Assembly: GCF_040833955.1 (NCBI RefSeq)
Contig: NZ_CP162136.1
Coordinates: 1 to 55,184 of the forward strand
From: Leptospira sp. WS60.C2
GTDB lineage: Bacteria > Spirochaetota > Leptospiria > Leptospirales > Leptospiraceae
Direction of reading: 5' to 3'
Length of the DNA: 55,184 bases
Below, piece by piece: positions 40,963 to 50,676 of the stretch (within the stretch, counting starts at the first letter, position 1; the number at the start of each line of letters is the position of its first letter). A model generated the notes under the pieces. That model saw only the letters and a list, made by a program, of their open reading frames with translations. It made no database searches and had not been told where the DNA came from. Made by a program: the position numbers and the translations under genes.

Positions 40963-42771
40963 TCAAACAAGTGGAAACTTCAAGAAACACTTTGTCCCAT
41001 TTTCATTTGTGATCTTTAATTTGCCTTTCAAACTTTCTGCTAACATCTCCACCATAGAAATTCCAAAGCCAGGATGGAATGTTGTTAGACTTCGATCAAA
41101 ACCGATTCCATTGTCTTGCACCACAAAGATAAGATTGCCATCTTGCTTTTCCTCACGAAGGGTCACAGTGATTTGAGCAGGTGTTTCGTTTTTACCAGAA
41201 AAGGCATATTTAAAAGAATTTGTCAAAAGTTCGTTTGCAATGATGCCCAGAGGGATTGCCAAATTTGCTTTTACCAAAATATCTTGTATAGAAAGTGAAA
41301 CATGCACTTGATTATTTTTATTGTATAAATCTAAAAATGCATCAATCAAACTTGTGAGATAATTTTTTAGAGATATTTGATTGAAGTTTTGATTCATTAA
41401 CATTCTATCATATAGAACGCGAACAGCTGTTACGTATGAAATGGCACATCGTAATGCCTCTTGCACTTCTGCTTGATTCGATGCTTGAAGCTGTAAATCT
41501 AAAAATCCTTCAATACTCGTGACATTGTTTTTGACTCGGTGATGAATTTCTCTTAATAAAGTTTCTTTTTCTTGAATCTCTTTTTTTAGCCTTGCTTCTG
41601 TTTGACGATATTCTGTAACGTCTTGTCCGATGGAAAAAAAATATTCACCAAAGGAAGTGCTTGTCATACGAAGAGTTTGGTCTGTTCCAGGGAAATAGGA
41701 TTCCCAAGAGTAAGGAAGTCTATCCCTAAAAATTTGATTCACGATTGGCAAAAATTGTTCCACGGGATTTGTTTCTGGCCATATTTCACCTGTTTCTTTG
41801 CCAATTGTTTCCTCTCGCGTTTTGTTCCATGCATTCAAACCTGCTGGATTCACATCTTCCAATTTCCACGAGATTATCCGGCCTGTTTGATTTCTAATGA
41901 CTTTCCAAAGATGAATTTCTTCTGCTATATTGAGAAATAAATTTTTGTACTTTTCCTCTTGGATCCGGGCAGCTGCTTCTACTTCCTGTTTCTCCGTGAT
42001 ATCTCTACTAAAGACTCCTACTCTTGCTATTTTACCATCTCTAAAGATTGGATAAATACGCACATCCGACCAAAATGTGTTTCCATTGTTTTCTATTTCT
42101 AAATCAGTTTGGTATGGTTCCCCTTTGAAAGCTAAGTTGATTCTCCTTCGCCAATCCGATTGGTAATGATAAGGGATTGCCTCTAAAAAACTGTCTCCAA
42201 TTTCAATATTAGCAGAGAAACATTGATAATATTCTTTTTTAGCAGCTTCATTGATCGTAATGACTTTAAAATCAGAATTGATCGATAAAATGCCTTCAGT
42301 AGAATATTGTAAGATCTCTGAAAAATTTCTTTCAGCTTCTTCTAATGACTTTTGGTGTTGTTGCACTTTCCATTTTTCTTGGAAGAGTCGGTAGGCCATT
42401 TTTATGGATGCATCTAGGACTGTGATCCCTGATCCTTTCACAACATATCCATAAGAAGTCACCTGTTGTGTCTTCTCAACGATTTCTACTTCTGTGTGAC
42501 TGGATAAAAATACGACTGGTAACTCTTTCAATTGCAAAATTTGAATCGCGGTTTGGATGCCATCCATGCCGTGACCTAAATCAATATCCATCAGAACTAA
42601 ATCAAAATTTGATTCTTGTGATTGGACTAGGTCGAGTGCCTCTTCGCCACTTAAAGCATGTGTTACCGTATATCCATAACTTGTCAACTGACGGCTTTCT
42701 AGTTTTGCGATGAGTACCTCATCTTCTACCAATAGAATTCGGTTTTCAAGCTTCATTGCTGACTCAATCAA
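40963..42771 (-). CDS. REC-PAS-PAS-histidine kinase hybrid
   Basis: This 602-residue cytoplasmic protein begins with a receiver domain (ILLVEDEVLIAKLE, phosphoacceptor in LVLMDIDLGHGMDG). Two PAS domains follow (about 150-270 and 285-390; FWSDVRIYPIFRDGKIARVG and SWESYFPGTDQTLRM). A HisKA_2-type domain has HHRVKNNVTSIEGFLDLQ, and the ATPase has ANELLTNSFKYAF, DNGIGFD and GFGISMVEML. An N-terminal receiver lets it accept phosphate from another kinase. The start is TTG at 42771 (AAGGA ten bases upstream) or ATG at 42756. Confidence 0.87.
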   Translation of the reverse strand: MIESAMKLENRILLVEDEVLIAKLESRQLTSYGYTVTHALSGEEALDLVQSQESNFDLVLMDIDLGHGMDGIQTAIQILQLKELPVVFLSSHTEVEIVEKTQQVTSYGYVVKGSGITVLDASIKMAYRLFQEKWKVQQHQKSLEEAERNFSEILQYSTEGILSINSDFKVITINEAAKKEYYQCFSANIEIGDSFLEAIPYHYQSDWRRRINLAFKGEPYQTDLEIENNGNTFWSDVRIYPIFRDGKIARVGVFSRDITEKQEVEAAARIQEEKYKNLFLNIAEEIHLWKVIRNQTGRIISWKLEDVNPAGLNAWNKTREETIGKETGEIWPETNPVEQFLPIVNQIFRDRLPYSWESYFPGTDQTLRMTSTSFGEYFFSIGQDVTEYRQTEARLKKEIQEKETLLREIHHRVKNNVTSIEGFLDLQLQASNQAEVQEALRCAISYVTAVRVLYDRMLMNQNFNQISLKNYLTSLIDAFLDLYNKNNQVHVSLSIQDILVKANLAIPLGIIANELLTNSFKYAFSGKNETPAQITVTLREEKQDGNLIFVVQDNGIGFDRSLTTFHPGFGISMVEMLAESLKGKLKITNENGTKCFLKFPLV

Positions 42772-43019
42772 TGGATGTATATCCTTGAAATGCTCGCAGA
42801 TGGCATTTCCTTACTGTGACCTTGTAGTATACGACTCAGAAAAGAAAGTCAATCTTATTTGTCGCTTTGTCATTTCCTACTTGAAAAGTGGATTTTATTA
42901 GAATCATTCAAAAGCTTTCCGGTAATTTTTTTCGTGGAAAAACTGAGGCATTCTGGTCTATTTACGTTTTGACACTTCAATTGAATCGCATAGCATTCAT
43001 TTAACGAAAAGCGAACACA

Positions 43020-43247
43020 ATGAAATTTAGCGTTAAGGTAAAAACGAATCAAAAAACCCAAGAACTCAAATTTGTATCGAATCAAGAATGCATTGTAAGG
43101 TTAAAATCGTTGCCAATCGAAGGAAAGGCCAATCAAGAATTAATCTCCCTTTTTTCTGAACACTTTAAAATTCCGAAAAAAGAAATCAAAATTGTTTCCG
43201 GAGAACATTCAAAGATAAAATGGATCGAAATTCCGTTGACAGATTGA
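43020..43247 (+). CDS. DUF167 (YggU-like) protein
   Basis: This 75-residue protein covers the whole small DUF167 fold: KFSVKVKTNQKTQ, ECIVRLKSLPIEGKANQELI, FSEHFKIPKKEIKIVSGEHS and KIKWIEI. The conserved PIEGKAN and SGEHSK motifs are present. The function of the family is not established. It is followed 96 bp later by the exporter operon. Confidence 0.85.
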   Translation: MKFSVKVKTNQKTQELKFVSNQECIVRLKSLPIEGKANQELISLFSEHFKIPKKEIKIVSGEHSKIKWIEIPLTD

Positions 43248-43343
43248 TTCCTTGACTTACTTCCCCTATTTTTCAGTTCTCAGAATACATACTTTCTTGT
43301 ATTTTGTTAATATTGATTCTCCAACAACTGCCGGAAACATAAG

Positions 43344-44057
43344 ATGAAACATTCTAACCCCCTCTTACAGACTAGAAATCTTGGCAAAACCTACCAAGTT
43401 GGTGAAGTACCTTTGGTAGCTCTTCATTCGGTCAATTTAGATTTTTATGAGGGTGAATTAACGGTTATGTTAGGTGCTTCGGGTTCAGGAAAATCGACAT
43501 TACTGAATATACTTGGTGGGCTTGACACAGCCACAACAGGCGAGGTTATATTTCATGGCAAAACTCTCGCATTAGAATCTGATGCAGGCCTTACTTTGTA
43601 TCGTAGAAATTATGTTGGATTTGTATTTCAATTTTATAATTTGATTCCCAGTCTTACCTCTGAAGAAAATGTACGTTTGGTTACCGATTTATCTGAGAAA
43701 TCCATGTCACCTTTGGAAGCTCTCACGTTAGTAAAGTTACAAGATCGAAAAGACCACTTCCCTGCCCAACTTTCTGGTGGAGAACAACAACGGGTGGCAA
43801 TCGCAAGAGCCATTGCCAAAAGACCCGAACTTTTGTTATGTGATGAACCAACGGGAGCTTTGGATTTTAAGACAGGTAGAATTGTTTTAGAAGCAATCAC
43901 TGGGATCAATAAAGATCTAGGAACCACAACGGTTGTGATCACCCATAATGAATCAATCGCTCAAATTGCAGACCGCATCATTCTCGTGAAAGACGGAACC
44001 ATTGTTTCTGATACAAAAAATCATCATAAAAAATCAGTATCCGAGGTGAGTTGGTGA
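43344..44057 (+). CDS. MacB/LolD-type ABC exporter ATPase
   Basis: This 237-residue ATPase has Walker [18 protein letters not shown], the Q-loop [19 protein letters not shown], signature [15 protein letters not shown], Walker [13 protein letters not shown] and H-loop VVITHNE. Spacing and the [10 protein letters not shown] motif put it with LolD/MacB/FtsE-like enzymes. The next gene starts with a GTGA overlap and encodes the FtsX-like permease, and an adaptor follows, so these three form a tripartite exporter. Confidence 0.92.
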   Translation: MKHSNPLLQTRNLGKTYQVGEVPLVALHSVNLDFYEGELTVMLGASGSGKSTLLNILGGLDTATTGEVIFHGKTLALESDAGLTLYRRNYVGFVFQFYNLIPSLTSEENVRLVTDLSEKSMSPLEALTLVKLQDRKDHFPAQLSGGEQQRVAIARAIAKRPELLLCDEPTGALDFKTGRIVLEAITGINKDLGTTTVVITHNESIAQIADRIILVKDGTIVSDTKNHHKKSVSEVSW

Positions 44058-46402
44058 TCGGCTCCACTCTCAATTTAAAACTGTTACGAGACCTAAAAAC
44101 AATCTCCTTACAGGGTTTAACCGTTGGACTTGTCATCGCCGCAGGTCTCAGTTATTTCTCCGCTTCTTGGTCCTCCTACTTTTCTTTATTACAAGCAAAG
44201 GAACAATTTTACAGCAAACAAAGTTTATGTGATGGGTTTGTGAATTTGAATCGTGCTCCCAATTTTTTGGAACGAAAAATTGCAGACCTTCCTGGGATCA
44301 CCAACTTCGAAACTAGGATTTCAAAAGAAATAGTTCTAGATTTCCAAAGTGAAGTGTATCCCTCTGCCGCGCAACTTTTGTCATTAACTGATCATATCAA
44401 TACCATCTATTTGACCAAAGGAACACTTCCAAAACAAAACCAAGAAGTGGTGATCAGCGAAAGTTTTGCCAAAGCAAATGATTTAGAACCAGGAGCAGAA
44501 TTATCGACCATCATTGGAGGGAAACGTGTCCTTCTTACAGTCACAGGGATTGGACTCTCTCCAGAATTTGTCTATGTCTTTCGCCCAGGGAACCCTCTCC
44601 CCGATGACAAACACTATGGAATTTTTTGGATGAAACGAGAGGCGATCGAAGCTAATTTTAATTTTGAATCCTCCTTCAATCAGGTGGTATTCCAACTCAC
44701 GAAAGATCCATTGGATCGAAAAAAAACATTACACGACTTAGATTTAATCCTCGAGGAATACGGTGGCCTTGGCGCCAAAGAACGAAAGTTTATACCTTCG
44801 GAATCCTTTTTAAACGATGAATTTAGACAACTGAGGACAACGGCTGTCTTCCTACCTGGAATCTTCCTTGCCATCGCGGCCTTTTTATTACACATCATCT
44901 CGAACCGACTCATCACAAAAGAAAGAGAACAAATTGCAACCTTACGGGCATTAGGATACACTGCCTTACAAATTGTTTTTCATTACCTAAAACTCATTTC
45001 ATTCATCACAGCAATTAGCAGTATGCTCGGAATTTTCATTGGCTATCTGCTTGGGACTGCCATGACAAACCTATATGGAGAATTTTATAAATTCCCAAAT
45101 CTGGTTCCTGTATTCCCACCTCTTCTCATGTTATTTAGTTTTTTCTTTGGAATTTTGATTGGAGGGATCGGAACACTTTTTTCTTTATATAGCATCATCA
45201 AACTAGACCCAGCACAAGCCATGCGCCCTGCTCCACCCGGGAAATATTCCATCGCATTTTGGGAATCATGGATCACCAATATGCAAACCATCCAAAGGAT
45301 GGTACTCCGAAACTTATTCAAACGACCCATGCGGACACTCTTAACAATCCTTGGATTATCTACATCCATCATGATTATGATCATTGGAAATTTTATCCAG
45401 GATACAGTTGGCTCTCTCTTGGATTTGCAATTTAATACCATCCAACGGGAAACATTGACCTTAACATTTCGTAATCCCATCTCGGAGTCTGTTTTATTCG
45501 AACTGAAAGAGATGGATGGAGTTTTCGTAGCAGAAGGACAAAGGTCGATTCCGATTAAGATGACAAAAGATAGGAAGAGTAAAGACATTGTCCTCACAGG
45601 TCTTCCCAACAATTCCGAATTAAGAAAAATCCTTGGACAGGATTTAAAACCCTTACAAATTCCGATTTCTGGAATTATGGTAAACCAAGACTTAGCAAAA
45701 AGAATGAATATTCGAATTGGGGAAACAATTCAAATCGAAACTCTTGATGGAGAAAAAAAGAAATTTTCTGTTCAGGTGACCGCACTAGCAAATGAAATCT
45801 TAGGACAAGGTGTTTTCACAAACAAAGAGAATTTAAACCGTATTCTAGAGGAAGGGAATCTCATCAATACTGCTTTGTTAAAAACAGATCCAAACAAAGA
45901 CTTAGAGTTAATCAAAGAATTTAAAGATGATCCATTGGTGATTGGACTTTTTTCCAAAACAGCGATCCTCAAAGGATTCCAGGAAGTGATGCAGAGATCG
46001 TTACAATCTACCTCTGTCATCATCCTCATTTTTACTGTCATCATATCCATTGGAGTGATCTACAATACGGCATTGATCACCCTTTCCGAAAGGATATATG
46101 AATTGGGGAGTTTGCGGATTTTAGGATTCACGTTAAAAGAGGTATTTGCCATCATTGCTTGGGAATTGTCATGGCAAATTCTATGTGCCATTCCCATTGG
46201 ATGTATCTTTGGATACCAATTGGCAAATGTAATCTTAAATAGTAATGAAACAGAAGGTTTCAGAATTCCCGCAACAATCTACCCTTCTACATATTATTAT
46301 TCCATCCTCCTTGCATTATTTACAGCAGGCATTAGCTATTTGATTGTATTTAGGAAATTAAAAACCATGGATTTATTAAGTGTGTTGAAGGTAAGGGAAT
46401 AA
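44054..46402 (+). CDS. FtsX-like ABC permease
   Basis: This 782-residue permease starts with GTG overlapping the ATPase stop. It has an N-terminal helix, a long periplasmic MacB-type domain, then two FtsX blocks: residues about 270-385 (FLAIAAFLLHIISNRLITKE, REQIATLRALGYTALQIVFH) and 660-780 (IILIFTVIISIGVIYNTALI, YELGSLRILGFTLKEVFAII). A second set of helices near residue 440 (LLTILGLSTSIMIMIIGNF) gives the longer double-FtsX layout. No peptidase is fused. The substrate is unknown. Confidence 0.88.
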   Translation: MIGSTLNLKLLRDLKTISLQGLTVGLVIAAGLSYFSASWSSYFSLLQAKEQFYSKQSLCDGFVNLNRAPNFLERKIADLPGITNFETRISKEIVLDFQSEVYPSAAQLLSLTDHINTIYLTKGTLPKQNQEVVISESFAKANDLEPGAELSTIIGGKRVLLTVTGIGLSPEFVYVFRPGNPLPDDKHYGIFWMKREAIEANFNFESSFNQVVFQLTKDPLDRKKTLHDLDLILEEYGGLGAKERKFIPSESFLNDEFRQLRTTAVFLPGIFLAIAAFLLHIISNRLITKEREQIATLRALGYTALQIVFHYLKLISFITAISSMLGIFIGYLLGTAMTNLYGEFYKFPNLVPVFPPLLMLFSFFFGILIGGIGTLFSLYSIIKLDPAQAMRPAPPGKYSIAFWESWITNMQTIQRMVLRNLFKRPMRTLLTILGLSTSIMIMIIGNFIQDTVGSLLDLQFNTIQRETLTLTFRNPISESVLFELKEMDGVFVAEGQRSIPIKMTKDRKSKDIVLTGLPNNSELRKILGQDLKPLQIPISGIMVNQDLAKRMNIRIGETIQIETLDGEKKKFSVQVTALANEILGQGVFTNKENLNRILEEGNLINTALLKTDPNKDLELIKEFKDDPLVIGLFSKTAILKGFQEVMQRSLQSTSVIILIFTVIISIGVIYNTALITLSERIYELGSLRILGFTLKEVFAIIAWELSWQILCAIPIGCIFGYQLANVILNSNETEGFRIPATIYPSTYYYSILLALFTAGISYLIVFRKLKTMDLLSVLKVRE

Positions 46403-46403
46403 A

Positions 46404-47279
46404 ATGTTCAAAATGGATTTTGTAGAAATTTTAAAATCTAAGAATGCAAAGATTGGGATTGGAGTTTTATTACTCATCATTTTCTCCTTTTTCATTTTAC
46501 GAAAGAAACCTAAACCCGTTGAGATTTCTCCTGTAACAAAAGGAACTTACCAACAAATCCTTTCCGTCCAAGGAAAATCAAAAGTGAAAGAATTATATAC
46601 TGTGTATTCACCCGTGAATGGAGTGATGCGAAGAGTGGAACTCCATGCGGGTGACCAAGTAAAGAAGGGCATGAACCTACTCACGGTGGATTGGGACATT
46701 GTCAAAACAGTAAAAGCCAATACGAATGGCCAAATTTTAAAAGTATACCGCGAGAGTGCAGGACCCGTGGCTATGGGCGAGCGGATTATGGATTACGGTG
46801 ATCTTTCGAAACTGGAAATCATCGCCTATGTTTTAACCGAAGACATGCCAGAGCTCACACTTGGTGACACTGTGAATCTTTCTGGATTTGGGGATCAAAT
46901 GTTAATAGGGAAAATCGCAAACATAGAACCCGCAGCCATTACGAAGATATCTTCGCTTGGAGTGGAAGAACAAAGAGTTCCTATTTCAATTGCATTTGAG
47001 CCACCAAATGGAATGGGTGATGGTTATGAATTAGAATGTAAGATCATTCTCTTTGAAAAACCAAACTCGATCCTCATACCAAGTTCTGCGCTCTTCCGCC
47101 AAGATGACAAATGGGCAGTGTATACTGTTGAGAAGAAAAAAGCAACATTACGCTTTGTGACTGTAGAACACCAAAGTGAAGGGATTAGTCTTATCAAAGA
47201 AGGTTTGAAAGAAGGAGAATCTATTATTTTGTATCCAGGTGATGGGATCACAAATGGAACAAAAGTGATCGCGGAATAA
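46404..47279 (+). CDS. HlyD/MacA-type periplasmic adaptor
   Basis: This 291-residue adaptor has one N-terminal membrane helix (IGIGVLLLIIFSFFILRKK). A lipoyl-like half-domain follows (VYSPVNGVMRRVELHAGDQVKKGMNLLTVD), with its partner half (VKANTNGQILKVYRESAGPVAMGERIM) directly after it and almost no coiled-coil hairpin between them. Beta-barrel and membrane-proximal domains follow. The missing hairpin means it probably does not contact a TolC-type channel in the usual way. It starts 1 bp after the permease stop. Confidence 0.85.
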   Translation: MFKMDFVEILKSKNAKIGIGVLLLIIFSFFILRKKPKPVEISPVTKGTYQQILSVQGKSKVKELYTVYSPVNGVMRRVELHAGDQVKKGMNLLTVDWDIVKTVKANTNGQILKVYRESAGPVAMGERIMDYGDLSKLEIIAYVLTEDMPELTLGDTVNLSGFGDQMLIGKIANIEPAAITKISSLGVEEQRVPISIAFEPPNGMGDGYELECKIILFEKPNSILIPSSALFRQDDKWAVYTVEKKKATLRFVTVEHQSEGISLIKEGLKEGESIILYPGDGITNGTKVIAE

Positions 47280-47282
47280 CGC

Positions 47283-49061
47283 TTATTTGCCTTTGGGAAG
47301 TGTGAAGTAAAATTTAGATCCCTTCCCTACTTCACTCTCCACAAAAATTTTCCCGTGGTTTTTTTCGATAAATTCCTTACATAAGATCAAACCAAGAGTT
47401 GTGCCTCTTTCCCCTAAGGTTCCTGGCATACTCTTTTGTTTGGCATCGATTTGAAAGAACGTACTTCGAATTTCATCTGAAATTCCTGTTCCAAAATCTT
47501 CAACTTGGATGGAGACATTCCCATCAATTGAATTCGCTGTAACAATCACCTGTCCGCCGACATGAGAATACTTGATCGCATTGGAAACTAAGTTTCTTAA
47601 AATCGTTTCCAACATATTCTCATCAGCAAAAACAACCGTGTCTTTCTCAACTAAGTTCTGAATGCGAATCCCTTTGTTTTCTGTCATAAACGTAAAGTAA
47701 GAGATAACAGTATCCACCAATGATTTCACAGATACATTTTCTGGTAAAAATGAAATCTCATTCGTTTGAGACCTGGCCCAAGTTAATAAATTTTCAAGTA
47801 ACGCATACACTTCACCAGAAGATTGGTATAAAATATTCAGATCATTTCGCATTCGTTTCGGAGACCTTGTCTCCATATCTTCCATTAACATACCAATAAA
47901 CGTATTCATGCCACCAATAGGACCCTTTAAGTCATGTGATATGATTGAGAAAAATTTATCTTTTGTTTGGTTTAATAATTGTAGTTCCTTAAAATAACGA
48001 TTCATCTCCGCTTCTGATTTTTTTCTTCCATCAATATCGCGAGAGACACCTAACAATTCAATTTCTGAGTTTTGGTTCTTTTGAAAGACTGTATTTGCTT
48101 CGATCCAAATCGTAGATCCATTTTTTCGCACTTGTTCCAGTTCATAGGAATAAGGGATTTTCATACTGGAATACCGAAACTCCTTCATACGAGGGAGAAG
48201 CATTTCCTTAAATTGCAAATAAGAATCTTGAGTAAATGTATTCGAAATATGCTTTTCCGATGCTTCCTGAATGGTATACCCAGTCACTTGCGTAATGGAA
48301 GGACTCACATAGGTAAACTTTTCTAAATCAAAATTCCAAACCCAAATGATATCGGTAGAATTTTCGGCGAGTGATTTATATTTCTCTTCGTCTTGGATTT
48401 GGCCTTTGATAAAAATATCAATGCATAGTAACAAAAAACCGAATGTCATTAGCACAGAAATAATATAAAAAAATAAATAAGTAACGTCTTGGATCGGACC
48501 TTTCCCAAACGCAATTTGAGTGACTGAGACTTCTGTAAATGCATAAACGAGGGATCGACCTAACAGAAATAAACCACTGAAGAGAAAAAAATAAAACAGA
48601 AAGTTTCCTGTTAGCTGTTGTTTCCTATTTTCTACAAAGATCGTTTTTGCTGTGAGAAGGAAATAAACACTCGGAAATATGGAAAGAATCGAGATTCGGT
48701 ATTGTTGCGGGAAGGTTGAAAACTGGTAGAGGGCTATCGTGACAAAGAACACCACTGCAAAAAAAACACTTACTTTCCAATTTGGTTTTTTCCCAAATAA
48801 ATTCACAATGATCGCATGGTAAGATACAATTGACAAGAAGATGAAAGTATTTCCAAAACTAATGGAGATCCAATCAGGGATTTGACCGCGAAGAGCCCCC
48901 ATCACAATCCAACCAAGGCCTTGCAACAACGTCGCAAGGGACCATGCCTTCACCATCCTGAGTTTCTTAAAATAATAACCAGAGGCAAACCATAGGCCAG
49001 AAGACATCAAAAGACATCCGACAATATTGATAAAAACAACTGTTCTTGGATCTAAATTCAT
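47283..49061 (-). CDS. Membrane PAS histidine kinase
   Basis: This 592-residue kinase has about seven membrane helices (residues 5-220), then a PAS domain (SLAENSTDIIWVWNFDLEKF, YVSPSITQVTGYT). HisKA has its phosphoacceptor in FFSIISHDLKGPIGGM, and the ATPase shows ILRNLVSNAIKYSHVGG (N box), EDFGTGIS (G1) and GTTLGLILCKEFIEKNHG (G2). The start at 49061 (MNLDPRTVVF) puts the first helix in the usual place; 49118 would add 19 residues. It has no neighbouring response regulator. Confidence 0.87.
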   Translation of the reverse strand: MNLDPRTVVFINIVGCLLMSSGLWFASGYYFKKLRMVKAWSLATLLQGLGWIVMGALRGQIPDWISISFGNTFIFLSIVSYHAIIVNLFGKKPNWKVSVFFAVVFFVTIALYQFSTFPQQYRISILSIFPSVYFLLTAKTIFVENRKQQLTGNFLFYFFLFSGLFLLGRSLVYAFTEVSVTQIAFGKGPIQDVTYLFFYIISVLMTFGFLLLCIDIFIKGQIQDEEKYKSLAENSTDIIWVWNFDLEKFTYVSPSITQVTGYTIQEASEKHISNTFTQDSYLQFKEMLLPRMKEFRYSSMKIPYSYELEQVRKNGSTIWIEANTVFQKNQNSEIELLGVSRDIDGRKKSEAEMNRYFKELQLLNQTKDKFFSIISHDLKGPIGGMNTFIGMLMEDMETRSPKRMRNDLNILYQSSGEVYALLENLLTWARSQTNEISFLPENVSVKSLVDTVISYFTFMTENKGIRIQNLVEKDTVVFADENMLETILRNLVSNAIKYSHVGGQVIVTANSIDGNVSIQVEDFGTGISDEIRSTFFQIDAKQKSMPGTLGERGTTLGLILCKEFIEKNHGKIFVESEVGKGSKFYFTLPKGK

Positions 49062-49140
49062 TGAGTCAGAAAGGATAAGGAGTATTTGTATGGAAAAATG
49101 ACAAGATGCGAAACGCAACTCATTTTAAGTTTGTAACGAT

Positions 49141-49168
49141 TAGAATCATTCAACTCAGAATGATTCTA
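49141..49168. promoter_or_regulatory. Perfect 10-bp inverted repeat upstream of kinase
   Basis: TAGAATCATT (49141-49150) and AATGATTCTA (49159-49168) form a perfect stem with an 8-nt spacer. It sits between the TetR gene end (49209) and the kinase start (49061). There is no T run on either side, so a protein-binding site, possibly Fur/PerR-like by its AATCATT half-site, is as likely as a terminator for the TetR gene. Confidence 0.4.
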
Positions 49169-49208
49169 TTCTAGTAGTTCCACCAGAAAGTTATAGAACC
49201 TACTCAAA

Positions 49209-49763
49209 TTAGGTCAAACGAGTGTTATAAAACAAACGATGGAAGAGTATCGTGAGCGATTCTCTAAATGGATCTGTTTGGTTTGGTTTGGTTCTAACAT
49301 TCGATCCTTTACGCGGTTGATTAGAAACGGAGAGAGCATTCCCATGAATGAAATCAATCAAAATGTCACGAGTGAGTTCTGGATTTTCATATGGACTTGA
49401 GGCTTGGATCAAATCCAAAATCAAATCATTTAACAGTTTCACTGCCGGATATTTCTCGTTTGGACTTTGGATCAGATACAAAGACAAATCTATGTATTGG
49501 ATAAAAAAGGATCGATACTCGACAAGAACTGATTCCAGTTTTTCCTTCTCTTTCCCTCTTCTTTCCCCCAATTGTAATCCTTCATAAAATTTGCGAAAGA
49601 CTACATCCACAAGCTCCGCCAGGAGTTGGTCTTTATTTTTGAAGTAATAGTAAATTGTCATCGGATCGATCGATAATTTTTCAGCAAGTTTTCGCATACT
49701 GAAGGATTTTAATCCTTCTTTTTTTAGCAAACGTAAGGCCTGATTTGTGATTTTTTCTTTCAT
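49209..49763 (-). CDS. TetR family regulator
   Basis: This 184-residue TetR regulator has the helix-turn-helix FSMRKLAEKLSIDPMTIYYYFKNKDQLL near the N-terminus. Its C-terminal part is helical. The ATG at 49763 is chosen; the TTG at 49769 is also open. It diverges from the reductase-like gene with only 28 bp between the two ATGs, and those bases contain a perfect palindrome. It therefore almost certainly controls the reductase gene and itself. Confidence 0.85.
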   Translation of the reverse strand: MKEKITNQALRLLKKEGLKSFSMRKLAEKLSIDPMTIYYYFKNKDQLLAELVDVVFRKFYEGLQLGERRGKEKEKLESVLVEYRSFFIQYIDLSLYLIQSPNEKYPAVKLLNDLILDLIQASSPYENPELTRDILIDFIHGNALSVSNQPRKGSNVRTKPNQTDPFRESLTILFHRLFYNTRLT

Positions 49764-49772
49764 TTTCAAATA

Positions 49773-49791
49773 ATTTCTACAGTGTAGAAAT
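49773..49791. promoter_or_regulatory. Perfect TetR operator abutting a start codon
   Basis: ATTTCTACAGTGTAGAAAT is a perfect 19-bp palindrome (9-bp arms, one central base). It ends at 49791, directly before the ATG at 49792, and lies 10 bp from the TetR ATG on the other strand. It occupies the place of the ribosome site of the rightward gene. Confidence 0.7.
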
Positions 49792-50328
49792 ATGATAACA
49801 TTAAAAGCATATATTGCAAGTAGCCTAGACGGATTTATTGCAAAAAAAGATGGCTCTGTCGACTGGCTTCACGCGGAAAAATACCAACTAGAAAAGGAAG
49901 ACTTCGGATATGAGAAGTTTATGGAATCCATCGATTGTATCGTGATGGGTAGAATTACGTTTGAAACTGTTTTACAGTTTGAACCCTATCCATTCGAAAA
50001 CGTACCAGTCATTGTAGTATCAAACAATCCAAACTACCAAATTGAATCGAAACATCAGATTACGATTTTCACTCGCCCGTTACGAGAACTCATACCTTTT
50101 CTCGAATCGAACCAATACCAAAATGTCTATGTGGACGGTGGGAAACTCATTCAATCGTTTCTGAAAGAATCCCTATTGGATGAAATCACAATCACTCAAA
50201 TTCCCATTCTACTTGGAAGTGGAATCCCACTCTTTGGTGGTATTGAGAGAGAGATCGATCTTAAACATAGAAACACACAAACCTTCCCCAATGGATTTGT
50301 CCAAATTGAATATGAGATTGTGAAATGA
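49792..50328 (+). CDS. RibD C-terminal/dihydrofolate reductase-fold protein
   Basis: This 178-residue reductase-like protein of the RibD C-terminal (bacterial DHFR-like) family has LKAYIASSLDGFIAKKDGSVDWL at the front, IDCIVMGRITFETVL, NVYVDGGKLIQSFLKESLLDEITITQIPILLGSGIPLF, and FPNGFVQIEYEI at the end. The GR and GG motifs bind NADPH in this family. True folate reduction is unlikely. Its control by an adjacent TetR suggests an inducible function such as detoxification, which is inference. Confidence 0.85.
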   Translation: MITLKAYIASSLDGFIAKKDGSVDWLHAEKYQLEKEDFGYEKFMESIDCIVMGRITFETVLQFEPYPFENVPVIVVSNNPNYQIESKHQITIFTRPLRELIPFLESNQYQNVYVDGGKLIQSFLKESLLDEITITQIPILLGSGIPLFGGIEREIDLKHRNTQTFPNGFVQIEYEIVK

Positions 50329-50379
50329 GGATTTTATGCGCAATGACGCAAAAACTTAAGTCTGACAAAAAAATAGGCC

Positions 50380-50408
50380 TTGACTGTAATACAATTCCGT
50401 ATTACATT
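50380..50408 (+). promoter_or_regulatory. Promoter with palindromic operator of the toxin-antitoxin pair
   Basis: TTGACT (50380-50385) and TACATT (50403-50408) are 17 bp apart. TGTAATAC and GTATTACA (50385-50406, 6-bp spacer) form a perfect palindrome filling the spacer. That is the expected layout for autorepression by a ribbon-helix-helix antitoxin. Confidence 0.6.
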
Positions 50409-50415
50409 TTAAATT

Positions 50416-50676
50416 ATGATCAGCCTACGCCTGCCTCCAGAACTAGAAAGAAAATTAGATTCATTTGCAAAATCTGAAGGGAAAAGTCGCACAGAAATAG
50501 TGAAGGAATCTATTCTCCAATATATCAAAAGTCGTGGGGATAACAAAACTCCCTATGAATTAGGTTTAGATTTGTTTGGAAAATATAATTCTGCGAATTC
50601 GGATTTAGCTCAGAATCGAAAAGCTTACCTAGAGAAAGCAATCGGAAAGAAGAATGAAAAACGTAGCTCTCATTGA
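50416..50676 (+). CDS. Ribbon-helix-helix antitoxin
   Basis: This 86-residue protein starts with a CopG-type ribbon-helix-helix (MISLRLPPELERKLDSFAKS, then GKSRTEIVKESILQYI). The rest is a polar tail (KTPYELGLDLFGKYNSANSD) that in this group wraps the toxin. It overlaps the PIN-domain gene by 23 bp and is preceded by a palindromic operator. Confidence 0.85.
   Translation: MISLRLPPELERKLDSFAKSEGKSRTEIVKESILQYIKSRGDNKTPYELGLDLFGKYNSANSDLAQNRKAYLEKAIGKKNEKRSSH

Noticed and set aside
42897..49153. ATTAGAATCATTCAA occurring at 42897-42911 and 49139-49153 as flanking direct repeats of an inserted exporter region
   Set aside because: About one 15-base match is expected by chance in AT-rich DNA of this length, and no other sign of insertion was seen.
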